A stretch of DNA of 64,000 bases, taken from the NCBI RefSeq assembly GCF_034702125.1, contig NC_085880.1, forward strand, positions 43,309,385-43,373,384. The letters are read 5' to 3'. The DNA is from Engraulis encrasicolus. Lineage: Eukaryota; Chordata; Actinopteri; Clupeiformes; Engraulidae. Shown piece by piece: positions 21,237-33,099 of this stretch (position 1 is its first letter; each line of letters starts with the position of its first letter). A program made the translations under genes and the position numbers. A model generated the notes under the pieces. The model searched no databases, was not told the DNA's origin, and saw only the letters and a list, made by a program, of their open reading frames with translations.

Positions 21237-21541
21237 ATTTCTATGGCCATAAAGCTACAGACACAAACATCCACCCAATACATTCTGCTTTACCCACACA
21301 GACTGTCATCCTAAATGGCCCAAATGGGTGGGAACCTGTTCAATCTGGCAACACTGGCTGTCTGGTCCTGCACAGTCAATGTTGCAGTGTTAACCCAACA
21401 CACATAGAGTTGGAGCAACACTGTGAGTGTTGCGTTCAACTCTTTAAGTGTTGAATGAACTCTGCACATTTCACTGTGTGATGGAGGAGCCAGGTGCTTG
21501 GCCACCTCCTGTGATTCTGCAGGCCTGAAGTAGACGCCATA

Positions 21542-21587
21542 CCACGCACTGATGATGGCTTAGTAGTCGAAACGCGTCTGCTTGTGG
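21542..21587 (+). ncRNA. Hammerhead-ribozyme-like motif, best in the window
   Basis: Stem I is CCACGCA (21542-21548) with TGC-TT-GTGG (21579-21587): seven pairs and a TT bulge. CTGATGA is intact (21549-21555). Stem II is GGCT/AGTC with a TAGT loop. GAAAC (21569) is followed by a short AC/GT stem III and the cleavage triplet GTC (21576-21578). The one departure is an extra T between CTGATGA and stem II. Such motifs are known from Penelope-like retroelements. No protein-coding part is seen here. Confidence 0.5.
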
Positions 21588-21751
21588 ACATGGAGGTGAT
21601 CTATAAATAAATAATGAGATTGTGAGTGCGGATTTTTCTTCTTTAAGTTGATACCTTTTATCGCGCACCCAAAGTCATTCTTTTTTTTTCTCAGAAGTTG
21701 AGCGCGGCCTCTGACAAACCTAAAATAGAGGGAAAACACAACACAGCAGTG

Positions 21752-21950
21752 CCCAGCCGTGGCCTAACGGTAGGGCACTGGGCTACTACGCTGGTGAGGC
21801 GACCCGGACCCAGGATCAATTCCGGCCCGGGTCATTTCCGTCTCTCTCTCCCCGCTCATTTCCTGTCCCTCTGTAACTGTCCTGTCACAGTAAAGACATA
21901 AAAAGCCCAAAAATATCTAAAAAAAAACAAAACAAAACAAAAAACCCGCA
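21752..21950 (+). mobile_element. tRNA-derived SINE type 1
   Basis: The head is AGCCGTGGCCTAACGGTAGG, the B-box-like region GGATCAATTCCGGCC, the body CTCATTTCCTGTCCC. A long A-rich tail runs to about 21950. Confidence 0.75.
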
Positions 21951-23690
21951 AGGCAGCAGCGTTAAACTACTAAGAGCTTTGCACCTTTGATTAAAGTTTA
22001 TCTACTTTTTGAGTTTCCATAATGAAACAGGTATATTCTTTTGAATGTGGTTTTGGATGTATTTGCACAGCACAATTGTGCTTTCCTTTAGGATTCTGTA
22101 AAGGCTGAGATACCGCAAAAACGGCTCATCAATTTCTTCCCATCAATTGCTCCATCAAATCCACTTTCACTATCTACGTCATAGGGCACCACTCTGGGTG
22201 CTCAACTGATAATGAGAAGGCCAGCGCTTTTGTTTGCATGGGTCTAGTTCATGCTCTTCAGTCATGTTTCAATGCAGTAAGCATTTTAGCTGAGTCATTC
22301 TTTATTACAGTCATCAAAACCAGTGCATCAAAATGCCAGTGCATCATAAGTGCTCAGATACCTACACTGGCCCTGGCCTGAACTATCACACACAGTACAT
22401 GCAGAGAGAGATGGAAAAACGAGTTGCTTGTCTGCCAATAATTTTATACCTGTACAATAATCAAGGACCATAGGCACATACCGGTATGTACGTCAGAGCA
22501 TTGCACAATGGTCTAGATAGAGCACTTCAGATTTCTTTTTTTCCCCCCTCACCGGTAACATCCTTTTGAAATTCCTTTTAATTTCTTTGCACCACATCAC
22601 CACTGTCACACTGTTGTGTAATATAACAACTGTCATGCAATGCATTGGATTCTGTGCAATACGACTCTTGTCATTTCGACATTTTTTTTCTCTCTCCCCC
22701 TATACGGATAGTCAGTCAAACTATACAACCCGCTGCCAAGGTCACCATTTTACGGCAGGCTGTCACACCATGCAGGCCGAATTGATGGCTGTGTTTTACG
22801 AGGGATATGACAGCAGCACGGAGAGGAGAGCAAGGCTGCTTTGTCATGTTTGGCAGTGGGGGATTTTCCAACCCCAGCTCTCTGAGTTTGGTAATTACAC
22901 TGTGTGCCCCACAGGGGCCCTCAACTAACTTTTGTTGTATACCCATCATGCATCTCACTAACTATCAAAGCTCAGCTTGATTAGAGAGAGACAAGCTTGA
23001 GCCTGATTAAACACTCCTCTCTAAATATATTTTCCCCTTCGTCAAAGCTGCCGGCGAAATTAAAACTTATTTACTGAAAGCTCTGCGCTTAATCCAGTAT
23101 AATTCAGGGATATTTTCTCAGATTGTACTGTAATTACGGGGATAATCACTATAAAAAGAAAAGAATATAGAGAGATGAGAGACCTGCTTTACCGACCTGG
23201 AGGCCAATTATTAAACACAATCCTTTTGGAATCATTTCAGCAAACGCTCCATGGACCTTTGCAGAGAATGCTGATGAGCTGGGGGCATCACTGTACTACT
23301 GTACGTATTCATTTGAAAATATATCTTTTAAAAAAATATATTAAATATCTTAAAATAAATGTGCAAAAAAACCCAACAAAACATTGTTTCCTTTTGTGTG
23401 CTGATGAGCTGGTATTACTGTACTGTATGTATTAATTTGAAAATGTGTTTTTAAAAAATATATATATATATTAAATATCTTCAATGATCTATTTTTGTTT
23501 AAATAAACATTGTTTCCTTTTGTGTGGTCTAATTAGCATTTCCCTGTGCTGTGCTGGGTCTGGCGAAGGAGGCCTTGCTTGTTCGATATCATTGGCAAAG
23601 GTTGGAGCAGCCACAGGAGCCGCCACCTGTCAAAGTATTTTCTCCCAACAACCCTCCTCTTGCTTGACTGCTCATAAATCACATCTTAGG
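21951..23690. other. Unique-looking sequence, candidate conserved non-coding block
   Basis: No repeat or gene recognised. At 22960-23160 homeodomain-like words (TTGATTAGAG, CTGATTAAAC, GTAATTACGG) and balanced composition suggest, without proof, a regulatory element. An AT-rich direct duplication lies at 23310-23520, where CATTGTTTCCTTTTGTGTG occurs twice. Confidence 0.3.
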
Positions 23691-23697
23691 CACTATC

Positions 23698-23746
23698 ACA
23701 CTAACTCCCTCTCTTTCTCTCTTTCTCTCTTCCCCTCTCTCCCTTC

Positions 23747-23781
<35 letters not shown>

Positions 23782-23798
23782 TCTCATTCTCTCTCTCT

Positions 23799-23851
<53 letters not shown>

Positions 23852-23928
23852 ACTCTCTCTCTCACTCTCTCTCTCTCTCTAACTCTCTTCCTCTCTCATT
23901 CTCTCTCTCTCTAACTCTCTCTCTCTCA

Positions 23929-23970
<42 letters not shown>
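23698..23970. repeat. (CT)n microsatellite with AACTCT interruptions
   Basis: CT-rich tract interrupted by TCTAACTCTC and CTCATTCTC units. Confidence 0.97.
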
Positions 23971-23974
<4 letters not shown>

Positions 23975-24233
23975 TTCTTTGAGAATCTTCTATATTCCAG
24001 TCGGCGAGGAGAAGCTTACCTTTGGGGAGAGGGCTGCCAATTAGTTGTGTCAGTACAAATAAATAGTCTGGCACAATACACGTGTAATTAAAAATGCAAA
24101 TGAACTGGCTGTGTATGATGCATATTCATGGAACTGGAAATCCAGAAAGTTCCACTCCAGTTGTGCAACAACAACAACAGCAACGACAAGAAAGCCACAC
24201 AGATATGTATAGTCATGCTTTTATCTTCCTCTC

Positions 24234-24586
24234 CACACACACACACACGCACGCACGCACGCACGCACGCACGCACAAAACACACGCACACACACACAAA
24301 CACATATGCACACACACATGCACACACACGCGCACACACACACACATGCACACGCACACTCACACGCACACACACACGTGCGCAGGCTGCGGGCTGAGAG
24401 CATTATAAAGCCTTTGATACCTGTACAACTGCAAACATGTTCTACTTTTGCTTCCTCCACCCCCGCCCCCCCCTTCTCTCTTCAATAACACGCATGCATG
24501 CATGCACACACATGGACACACACACACACACGGACGCACACACACACAGTACGCGCGCACACACACACACACGCACTCACGCACGC

Positions 24587-24624
<38 letters not shown>

Positions 24625-24634
24625 TCACACACAC
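24234..24634. repeat. Two imperfect (CA)n arrays
   Basis: (CA)n with many CG-containing variants (CACGCA, CATGCA) at about 24234-24380 and 24487-24634, separated by unique sequence. Confidence 0.93.
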
Positions 24635-24698
24635 AGTGTGCTAAGATATACAATGTATTCTTAGCATTCTTCAAGTACCTCCATGTTTCATGTGAAGG

Positions 24699-24888
24699 CA
24701 GTGGTGTAGTCTACTTTTTTATGGTCGGTATACTGTAACTTTGAGCATTTTTTTAAGTGGGTACACTGTGTATATTTGTGCTATTCAAAATAATGGATCA
24801 ATCAATTTTAAGTGGGTATACTGAAATCCCTGAAATTTAGAAGTGGGTATACTCCGTATACCCGCGTTCTACGTAGACTACACCACTG
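24699..24888 (+). mobile_element. hAT-like MITE family B (CAGTGGTGTAGTCTAC ends)
   Basis: CAGTGGTGTAGTCTAC and GTAGACTACACCACTG are exact inverted 16-mers. The perfect 8-bp duplication TGTGAAGG flanks it (24691-24698 and 24889-24896). Length 190 bp, the same as the copy at 39038. Confidence 0.92.
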
Positions 24889-26705
24889 TGTGAAGGTTTC
24901 ATAAAAAAAAATACAGAAACACGCAAACGAGCCCCCAGTGCAATGTATTCTTAGCATGCTGCACTTTGGCTCCGACAGCACTGCGGTGCACTTTTGCTTC
25001 CGACAGAATTCGGACCCCCAAACCCAATTTCACACGAACATATCATTGATAGTCAATGGGCGGCGCCGACAAAATAGAACTTGTCTCTAATTGCTATCCG
25101 ACATCGGTGAATGTCCGCAGACATCGGCGCCAGTGTGCGTGGTTCTAGGCCCTATTGAAAACAATGAAATCGAACTTTTGCCCAGCAGTGCTCAGCACTT
25201 TGTCGGAGCCGGTGTGCGGAAGCCCTTAGCATGCTGCGCCTTCATGATTCAGATGAAAGTCACACCAACACAACTCTGCAACGTGCTAGTGCACAGAGTT
25301 TAATTCACACTTATTAAGAGATGTGCGCAACACCACACGGAATTTGTTTACACACATAGTCAGACTTACACACAGGCACAATGGAAAACAGTTCTAGCCT
25401 ATGCTCCAGACATTTTTTTTCTGTGGGTGCTGCTTGTAAATAATCTCCGCAATCTCATAAATATTCAGTGAAACAACTTTATGTTTCAACATGGTGTAAG
25501 ACAAAAGTGAACATATGAAAGACAAAAAAGCATATTAATAGACTAACAATATCATGATGATAACATAATAATTATAACAACAGCAATTAATAGGACTAAT
25601 AAAAGTAGCAATTTACGGCATGGGCATACTTTAACCAATGTTTGAGATTTAATATTAGATAGAACAGTGATAGGCCTACTACATGGCCATTTCACTATTT
25701 GAACAACCTTTGTAAATAATCTACAAATTGCTTATAAATGATTCTTCTTATGTAATGACCTGCTCATTGGATGAGTTATAAACGAAGGGAAAGTTGTTGT
25801 TGAGATTGATTGCATCAGGGGTTCCCAAACCTTTTCTGCTGGGTGAGACCCCCCTTTTGGGCCTATATTTCCGCGACCACCCCACCTCCCACCTCCCATT
25901 TGCAGAACCATATTTTTGCTGAACTTTAATGTGAACCTCAGGAGAGGTAAAATTGTGTATTACGCATTGAAGGGAATATTGTTACTAACAATGTGTGGAA
26001 AGGTTATGAAAGCATATATTCAAGGTTTTATGCCAACGGTCCTTTCTGTTCACGAGCCCCCTGCAGTACCTCCGAGATTGCCGGTTAGTCGATCGAAACC
26101 AGTTAGCTTTTTGGCCAGTTTACATGCAACATACAGCAGATCTGTGGTGTTTTGGAAGTACAGTCTCCAGTTCAGTCTCCTGTTTAATTTAGTGCTTGAC
26201 AACGAACTCATCCTGTTTGAAGCTTTTACGCCTATAAATTATGACATTTATTTGTAAAGAATCTTATGGATTTTCTTTCAAACAGAGGGTTATCCATCAT
26301 AAAAAGAACATTGACAGCCTCAAAAGTGCTTAGAGCGCTCAGGAGACTGTGCAAACAATATTACTCAAGTGCTCATCTGTACCAGGTGAAGTGTCCAAAA
26401 AAGGAAGGAAAAAGCAGAGGCACTCTGAGATTTGAGAAAGAATATAAAATGCCTTTAATGTAACATGGCAATTCTGTTTGAAAACGCACAGGCCTACGTG
26501 TTGCTGAAATATTGTCCTTCATCAGGGCATCATGCCATTGAGAAGCATTTCAGGACTTTGCACTTGTTTCCCTTCAGAGCACACTCTGGCAGCTCAGTCA
26601 AAGCACCATTCGCTGAGACAAACGCTGTGGCCAAGAGGCGAAGAATCGACCCGCGTGAACGAATTCATGTGGATCGCTACTGAGCTGATGGCTGCTCTCT
26701 AGGCA
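24889..26705. other. Unassigned; hAT-like terminus at 25816
   Basis: No gene found. CAGGGGTTCCCAAACCTTTT at 25816 resembles a hAT left end without a recognised partner. Near 26515-26535 a minus-strand CCTGATGAAGGAC word resembles the hammerhead-like family but lacks GAAAC. Confidence 0.35.
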
Positions 26706-26707
26706 AG

Positions 26708-26875
<168 letters not shown>

Positions 26876-26982
26876 GGTTTAATTCGAGTTGCCATCTGGG
26901 AGCCAGTGAAGGGTAATCACCAGAGAAGTGACATGTGTCCTGTTTGGCTGATCGAAGACCACTCTTGCAGCTCCTTGCTTTC

Positions 26983-27467
<485 letters not shown>

Positions 27468-27469
27468 GG

Positions 27470-28095
27470 GCTTCAGGTAGTGTATGGGGTCGCTGCACAC
27501 ATGCAGGCATGCAGCATGCTCACTGGCCAGCGCAATAGTCAGAAGTCACTCACAGATGACCATGGTGCAGGCTGGGTGAAGGGAATATGGTGACCATGGT
27601 GCAGGACTAGGTGACTCTTATCAAACATGAAGTGACTGACTCGACCCTGACAGACACAGGCACACTCAGGAGAAGGGTGGTTGTAAATCATTGATTTTTC
27701 TTTATTTTTATCTTCCCACCACGTTTTCCATGCAGCGGTCAGAGACCAGACCAGTCAGTCATTCTGACAAGGGAGGTTCTTTTGAATCCTCTCGAGGGGT
27801 ATCTGCTGTATGTATGCTGAGATTTTGCATTCTGAAATTGAATTGATCGCTGTTGACAGCCAACATCCTATAACATAGGCTACCATAGTCCTGCCACATC
27901 AATGTGCTGAAATGTCAGATGAAGTCTGAACTCTGGCACCTTTGGGTGAATAGAGAAATTGTCTCAATTTTTCTCATATTTACTGTAAACAGGCCTATGT
28001 GCAAAGAAGTGGCCCAATGTACCTGAATTAACCCCTAATGTAATAGGGACCCAATTCTACACCCCAACCCGCAACATTACATTAATTAAATGCAG
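27470..28095. other. No feature recognised
   Basis: GACCATGGTGCAG occurs twice (near 27556 and 27591) as a short local repeat. Otherwise unassigned. Confidence 0.4.
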
Positions 28096-28099
28096 GTTC

Positions 28100-28255
28100 A
28101 ATATCCACCCAGACCTGTCCCTTCCTCCCACCATGACAGAAGTGCTCTTGAGCAAGACATCTACGTAACCCCACACTGTTCCACAGACTGTAACCAGTAC
28201 TCTGCAAGTCGCTTTGGATAAAAGTGTCAGCTAAGTGTTATGTAGTGTAAAAGAT
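28100..28255 (+). mobile_element. SINE type 2, 5'-truncated and diverged
   Basis: AGAAGTGCTCTTGAGCAAGA, GACTGTAACCAGTACTCTGC and GTCGCTTTGGATAAAAGTGT match the type 2 body and its L2-like tail. Confidence 0.6.
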
Positions 28256-28589
28256 GTGTTTTGATGGGGTAGCATTCTGTTGCCTCCCCCACAATCTATG
28301 CATGACCAATGCCACCCTTTTCCTTACATTTCCCTTAATGCTTACCAGTAGTTTTCAGAATTCATTGCTATGAAAATTAATGGCATATACTTTGCATAAT
28401 TATTATTCTTTTTTTAAACTTAAGAAAGATCGCTTTGAGATTACCAAGGGGAAAGCGAAAAACGCTAGAGAGAGACATTCTTTAGAATACCAGCCCCCCT
28501 TCTCTATGCATCCCCTTCCCCTCAGGCCATTAGAATTCAAAACAGCAGAATTTGCCAGGAATTGGGAGTGTGTCAGGAGGGGAACTTGT

Positions 28590-28837
28590 TAGAGATGGGA
28601 TTTCTGGCTGGAGTGGGATGCGGATCATACTGACTTGTTCCTTTCAAAGAGAGATTTCTCTTTTGAACGGTTTTTAATTATTATTCAGTGTTAAGAAGAT
28701 AACATTTTGACTCCACCTCCAACAACTGAGTCAGGTAACAAAAAAACTGTAGAGTGCCTCCCCCAGCTGTGATTCAGTTCCCATCATTCTAGGAGCCATT
28801 CAAAAGAATCGATTCGTTCGCGAATGACACAACACTA
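28590..28837 (+). mobile_element. hAT-like MITE (TAGAGATGGGA ends)
   Basis: Starts TAGAGATGGGATTTCTGG, ends ATGACACAACACTA. Perfect 8-bp duplication GAACTTGT (28582-28589 and 28838-28845). Longer relative at 40794-41185. Confidence 0.88.
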
Positions 28838-29211
28838 GAACTTGTAGACATTAAATATTGGAGGTAGACACTATACTGTATATTGGAGGTAGAAGGGAGG
28901 AGGCTGAGACAAGGGGAGTAGAAAAACACATGACAATAGAGGACACATAATAGAAGACACATGATATGGGACCACACAACCAGGAAGTAAAATAGACTGA
29001 GACAAATCATGGAGAAATACAATGTCAATATGTTACACAGCATGTGACCCTCACATGAATTTGATGACAGAAGTTAAGTGCTCCGCAGCTCTATACCGTA
29101 CATCGGTGGGTGGGTATGTTTTCTGGAAACAGGTTTGCTTTTAGGATTGTGTGACCTTGATGGATTCTTTATTTTATGGTGAGCTGCGGCACAATTGGTA
29201 AGTGTGGCAGA

Positions 29212-29249
29212 GTGAACCTGATGAAGCAACAACGAAACGTGCTGTTCAC
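29212..29249 (+). ncRNA. Hammerhead-like motif, degenerate
   Basis: Outer arms GTGAAC and GTTCAC pair perfectly around CTGATGA (29218) and GAAAC (29234), but the segment between does not form a good stem II. AAATAAAC follows closely, as in a retroelement 3' end. Confidence 0.25.
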
Positions 29250-29384
29250 CAAATAAACTACCAGCAAAGAAGACCAGTGTGCAATGATTTACTCTCCCTT
29301 TACTTGGATTACTTTTACTGCACATCACTAGCACCTGGACAGTGGTTGTGCACAGGGACACTACTTTGAGGGGTAAATGTGACA

Positions 29385-29530
29385 CTTTATTTTGGGGGGC
29401 CTTTATTATGACAGGACAGCTGCAGAGGCGGACAGGAAATGATGCGGAGAGAGAGTTGGGGTAGAGACGTTGAGAAATGACCCAGGATCAGGAAATCAAA
29501 CCTGGCTAGAATCAAACCCACTGGTCTCCT
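29385..29530 (-). mobile_element. SINE type 1-like, minus, diverged
   Basis: The reverse complement shows the type 1 features CATTTCCTGTCCGCCTC and CCTGTCATAATAAAGG, then a decayed head. Confidence 0.5.
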
Positions 29531-29579
29531 TCAATTTGTCACCAAAAAGAACCACATTCGCACAAGTATGGAAGCCACA

Positions 29580-29601
29580 CACGTACACGCACACACACAC
29601 A

Positions 29602-29650
<49 letters not shown>

Positions 29651-29715
29651 GTTCGCACAAGCATGGAAGCTCACACACACACACGCACACGCATACGCAC
29701 ACACACTCGCACACG

Positions 29716-29749
<34 letters not shown>

Positions 29750-29783
29750 TACGCACACACACTCGCACACGCACACACACACA
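29580..29783. repeat. (CA)n microsatellite with CG interruptions
   Basis: CA repeats with GCACGC and CATACG variants. The block CACACGCATACGCACACACA occurs twice. Confidence 0.95.
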
Positions 29784-29819
29784 TTCAATGATTATGGTGC
29801 CTTAGTTGCTTGAGAAACA

Positions 29820-30610
29820 GCCAAGGCCTTGGTTTGCTTTTAGGAGCATTTGAATGAATGGACGTCATACATCTATGACACTGAAGTTTATTCACATGCT
29901 CCTCTGTGTGAAAAAGCACACAGGTCAGGTGTAGTCTACGGTAGAGCAGATCCTTAGTTCTTGCTTATTGACGCCTGACTCCTGGGAGACTGTTCCACCT
30001 CTGAGGAACAACGACGGAGAACAGTCTTGACTGGGAACGCTTAGAGCAGTGATTCTCAAAGTGTGGTCCGGGGACCACCAGTGGTCCGCGACAGAGCTCA
30101 AGTGGTCCGCGAGGAGATTTCTGAGCTCAGGTGGTCCGCGAGGAGATTTCTACTTTTCCAAGATAAGCTAGCAGTAGGCTATATTTGTAACATTTTCATG
30201 CTTTCAACACAATAAGCCAGGCTTATAATGTGAATAAAAAGAAAGTGATCTGCATAAAAATTAGCAGTGTCAAATTAGCATCCATCAACTGCCAATTCAG
30301 TTGATAGGTGGTCCCTGATAATTTTTTGGGGGGACAAAGTGGTCCTCGGTCTGAAAAAGTTTGAGAAACACTGCCTTAGAGCGACAGCTTGTGCTGGAGG
30401 AGCATAGTTCTCTTCCAGGCCTTTAGGAGCGTTTGACCTTGTTTGCTTGTTTATTTCATGGTGAGCTTCAACTCGATTGGTGAATATGACACGTCGACGT
30501 TTATTCACATGCTCCTCTGTGTGAAAAAGCACACACAGGTGCTTTGAGAAGCACAGCTCTATGCTTAGAGCAGATCCTTACTTCTCTTGCTTGTTGTCGC
30601 CTGAACTCCT
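29820..30610. repeat. Local duplicate of about 110 bp around another insertion
   Basis: TTATTCACATGCTCCTCTGT continuing to GAAAAAGCACACAGGT, then GAGCAGATCCTTA, occurs near 29888 and again near 30501. The hAT MITE at 30047-30373 lies between. TATTTCATGGTGAGCTTCAA near 30452 is also similar to 29170-29195. Confidence 0.6.
30047..30373 (+). mobile_element. hAT-like MITE (CAGTGATTCTCAAAG / TTTGAGAAACACTG)
   Basis: Flanks GCTTAGAG and CCTTAGAG match at 7 of 8. Internal GTGGTCCGCGAGGAGATTTC is tandemly repeated near 30100-30150. No ORF. Confidence 0.85.
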
Positions 30611-30907
30611 TTAGTTACTTTCAGTGGCACGCTTGCACTGCAGAGCCGCCGCCGCACAATCACTCATGTGAACCAAATGGGAGTTTCGCTGCTTTTGTAT
30701 CCACACGGTGTGCTGCAACATGGTGTGCCGTGGTGACGAATGGGTCTCCGACATGGCCGCGGGCTGGGGAGGTCAAGTCCATGATAGCTAGCTGCCTAGT
30801 GCCATGGTGCTGGCTGACTGAGAAAACAGTTTGCTCACGGCTGCACAGGCATTGACAGCCAGGCTCGCCATTAAAGACTGCTGCATTCACATGTGATTGC
30901 TTATGTA

Positions 30908-31290
30908 CAGGGGTGTCGTTCAGGGGGGTAAACTCGTGAGCTTAGAATTATAAGGTTCTATCTCCGTTTAGGGTAGTTCTGAGATATTGAGCATCAAAGT
31001 TTTTACATCCCAGCTGTTTTGTGAGATAGAACATTTTTATTTCATTAATAACAATGTAAAATAATACTTTTTTCACAAAAATAATGGGTCAGATTATGTA
31101 AAAAACTCAATTTTACCAAAAATGGAGATAGAACCTTATAATTCTCAGCTCACGAACTGTCGCTGAGTCACCAGGGCCCCATGTATATAGGGGGCCCACA
31201 CACAGTCCGATGTATGAGGATATATGGCTGGGGGGGGGGTCCATTGGAGCTGATTGTGCATAGGGCCCAACATTTGCTGCTACGCCCCTG
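30908..31290 (+). mobile_element. hAT-like MITE (CAGGGGTGTCGTT ends), interrupted
   Basis: Second copy of the 247-408 family. Flanks CTTATGTA and CTTATGTG match at 7 of 8. The element at 30935-31154 splits it. Confidence 0.82.
30935..31154. mobile_element. MITE with 31-bp inverted ends, AACT flanks
   Basis: CGTGAGCTTAGAATTATAAG, continuing to TATCTCC, is mirrored at the right end with one mismatch. AACT occurs on both sides (30931-30934 and 31155-31158) and may be a 4-bp target duplication. Confidence 0.75.
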
Positions 31291-31735
31291 CTTATGTGCT
31301 TAATGTGCTGAAAGGAAAGGCATGTTTATCAAGCGTAGCATTGAATTTTGTTCACCATAGGATGCTTTTGCATATCTAAGTTTGAATGGTGGCATTGGAT
31401 GTAAGCAACGGTTCAAGGTATCCCAGGCACACACAGTTCATTTCACTTGAGTTGTATCTTTTGGTCATTGGGACTGAATATCACCTGAAGAAAGTATGAA
31501 TGACTGAAACGTGAGAGCAATAAAAACTAGACTGCCTGTGCAGTCGCCTTCGACTGCTTAAGGTATATCCCCGAAACGCGACGCTTCCAGTCCCCCATCA
31601 TTCCTACCACTCCCGTCCACCATTTCGTAAACGTATATGATACATACAGACGTGACATGACGTGCATAGGCTTAAAACCAAACGACTATTGTGAAAATGA
31701 AGCAAAAAATGGGGCAAATGGTAATACTGTTTTAA

Positions 31736-32039
31736 TGGTTCAGTGGATATACCATATTAGGTACAGTGTAATAACCAGTGTAACAATATTTAATACAATG
31801 TAATTTTTTTACTTACATCATGTGTTTGTGCGTAAGTGGTATTACATGGTATTGCATATTGTTACACTGGTATTACACTATATTACATGGTATTGCATAC
31901 TGTTACACTCGTTATTACACTGTACCTGATATTGCATATTGTTACACTGGTATTACACTAGTATTACATGGTATTAAATATTGTTACATTGGTTATTACA
32001 CTGTACCTAATATGGTAGATTCACTGAAATGGTGAACCA
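31736..32039. mobile_element. TTAA-flanked palindromic MITE with about 41-bp internal units
   Basis: Arms TGGTTCAGTGGATATACC, continuing to AATATTTAATAC, are mirrored to CCATATTAG-type sequence at the right end. TTAA sits at 31732-31735 and 32040-32043. The centre has about four units of the TGTTACACTGGTATTACAC type. Confidence 0.7.
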
Positions 32040-32043
32040 TTAA

Positions 32044-32770
32044 AATAAGGTGTTAACATGCAAATCAATCCACCCAGTCAGAAGTTATGGGCCAAATGAA
32101 AATTCCGCCATTTTGAAAGTGCTGTCTTCCAAACTCGAATCAGTTCATGAACCTACCCTAGAGCATTCACACACAAAATCTGGGACAAATCCATCCACCC
32201 GGTCAGTAGTTATGGGCCAAACAATAATTCGGCCATCTTGAATTCAGCCATCTTGAAAGTGTTGACCTCCAAACTCGAATCAGTTCATGAACCTACCCTA
32301 GAGCATTCACACACCAAATCTGGGACAAATCCATCCACCCGGTCAGAAGTTATGGGCCAAACAAAAATTCGGCCATCTTGAATTCAGCCATCTTGAAAGT
32401 GTTGACCTCCCAACTCGAAGCAGTTCATGAACCTACCCTAGAGCATTCACACACCAAATCTGGGACAAATCCATCCACCCGGTCAGAAGTTATGGACCAA
32501 ACAAAAATTCGGCCATCTTGAATTCAGCCATCTTGAAAGTGTTGACCTCCCAACTCGAAGCAGTTCATGAACCTACCCTAGAGCATTCACACACCAAATC
32601 TGGGACAAATCCATCCACCCGGTCAGAAGTTATGGACCAAACAAAAATTCGGCCATCTTGAATTCAGCCATCTTGAAAGTGTTGACCTCCAAACTCGAAT
32701 CAGTTCATGAACCTGCCCTAGAGCATTCACCCAAAAAATCTGGGACAAATCCAAACATCCGTTCAAAAGT
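32044..32770. repeat. 140-bp tandem repeat, about five units
   Basis: TGGGACAAATCCATCCACCC-type starts occur at 32181, 32321, 32461, 32601 and 32741, exactly 140 bp apart. Each unit includes GTTCATGAACCTACCCTAGA and GGCCATCTTGAATTC. Units differ at few positions. Confidence 0.95.
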
Positions 32771-32936
32771 TATCGCGTTAACACGAAAGACCTTACGCGG
32801 CGGCGGCGGCGGCGGACGCGGCGGCGGCGGACGACGCGGACGCGGACGCGGCGGCGGCGCACGCAAAACCATTACATCCCCGACGCTCCGCGTTTCGGGG
32901 ATATAATGAAAGTTTAATGGACAGTATTTGTGGAAT

Positions 32937-33095
32937 CAGGCGTACCAGCTTTGGCTGGGCCCGGGAAAAAGATATCTGAAAGGACCCCAAACAAACCCAA
33001 TACATACAATGTAGTGAGGATCCAATTCTGGGCCCCTGCTCTCCTTGGGCCCGGGACAAGTGACCCCTTTGTCAGCTTCCCTGTCAGTTTCCCTG
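32937..33095 (+). mobile_element. MITE family A copy
   Basis: Contains AGCTTTGGCTGGGCCCGGG, CCAATACATACAATGTAG and GGGCCCGGGACAAGTGAC. TGGAATCAGGC occurs just before it and again near 33109, so the region may carry an extra local duplication. Confidence 0.6.
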
Positions 33096-33099
33096 ACCA

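Larger units (their letters stand above)
20368..21356 (+). mobile_element. hAT-like MITE family E containing two other elements
   Basis: Ends CAGGGTTGCCAGATGTG and ATCTGGCAACACTG define a family E copy. Flanks GCTGGCTC and GCTGTCTG match at 6 of 8. It is expanded by the elements at 20523-20935 and 21015-21236. Confidence 0.65.
31566..32903. mobile_element. 1.34-kb TA-flanked element with satellite-like interior
   Basis: Ends TATCCCCGAAACGCG and CGCGTTTCGGGGATA are inverted copies flanked by TA (31564-31565 and 32904-32905), which fits a Tc1/mariner-like site. The interior holds a nested palindromic element, a 140-bp tandem array and a CGG-rich tract (32797-32860). No transposase frame is present. 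Confidence 0.7.

Noticed and set aside
32044..32770. CRISPR-like repeat array
   Set aside because: Units are 140 bp head-to-tail without unique spacers, in a eukaryotic transposon.
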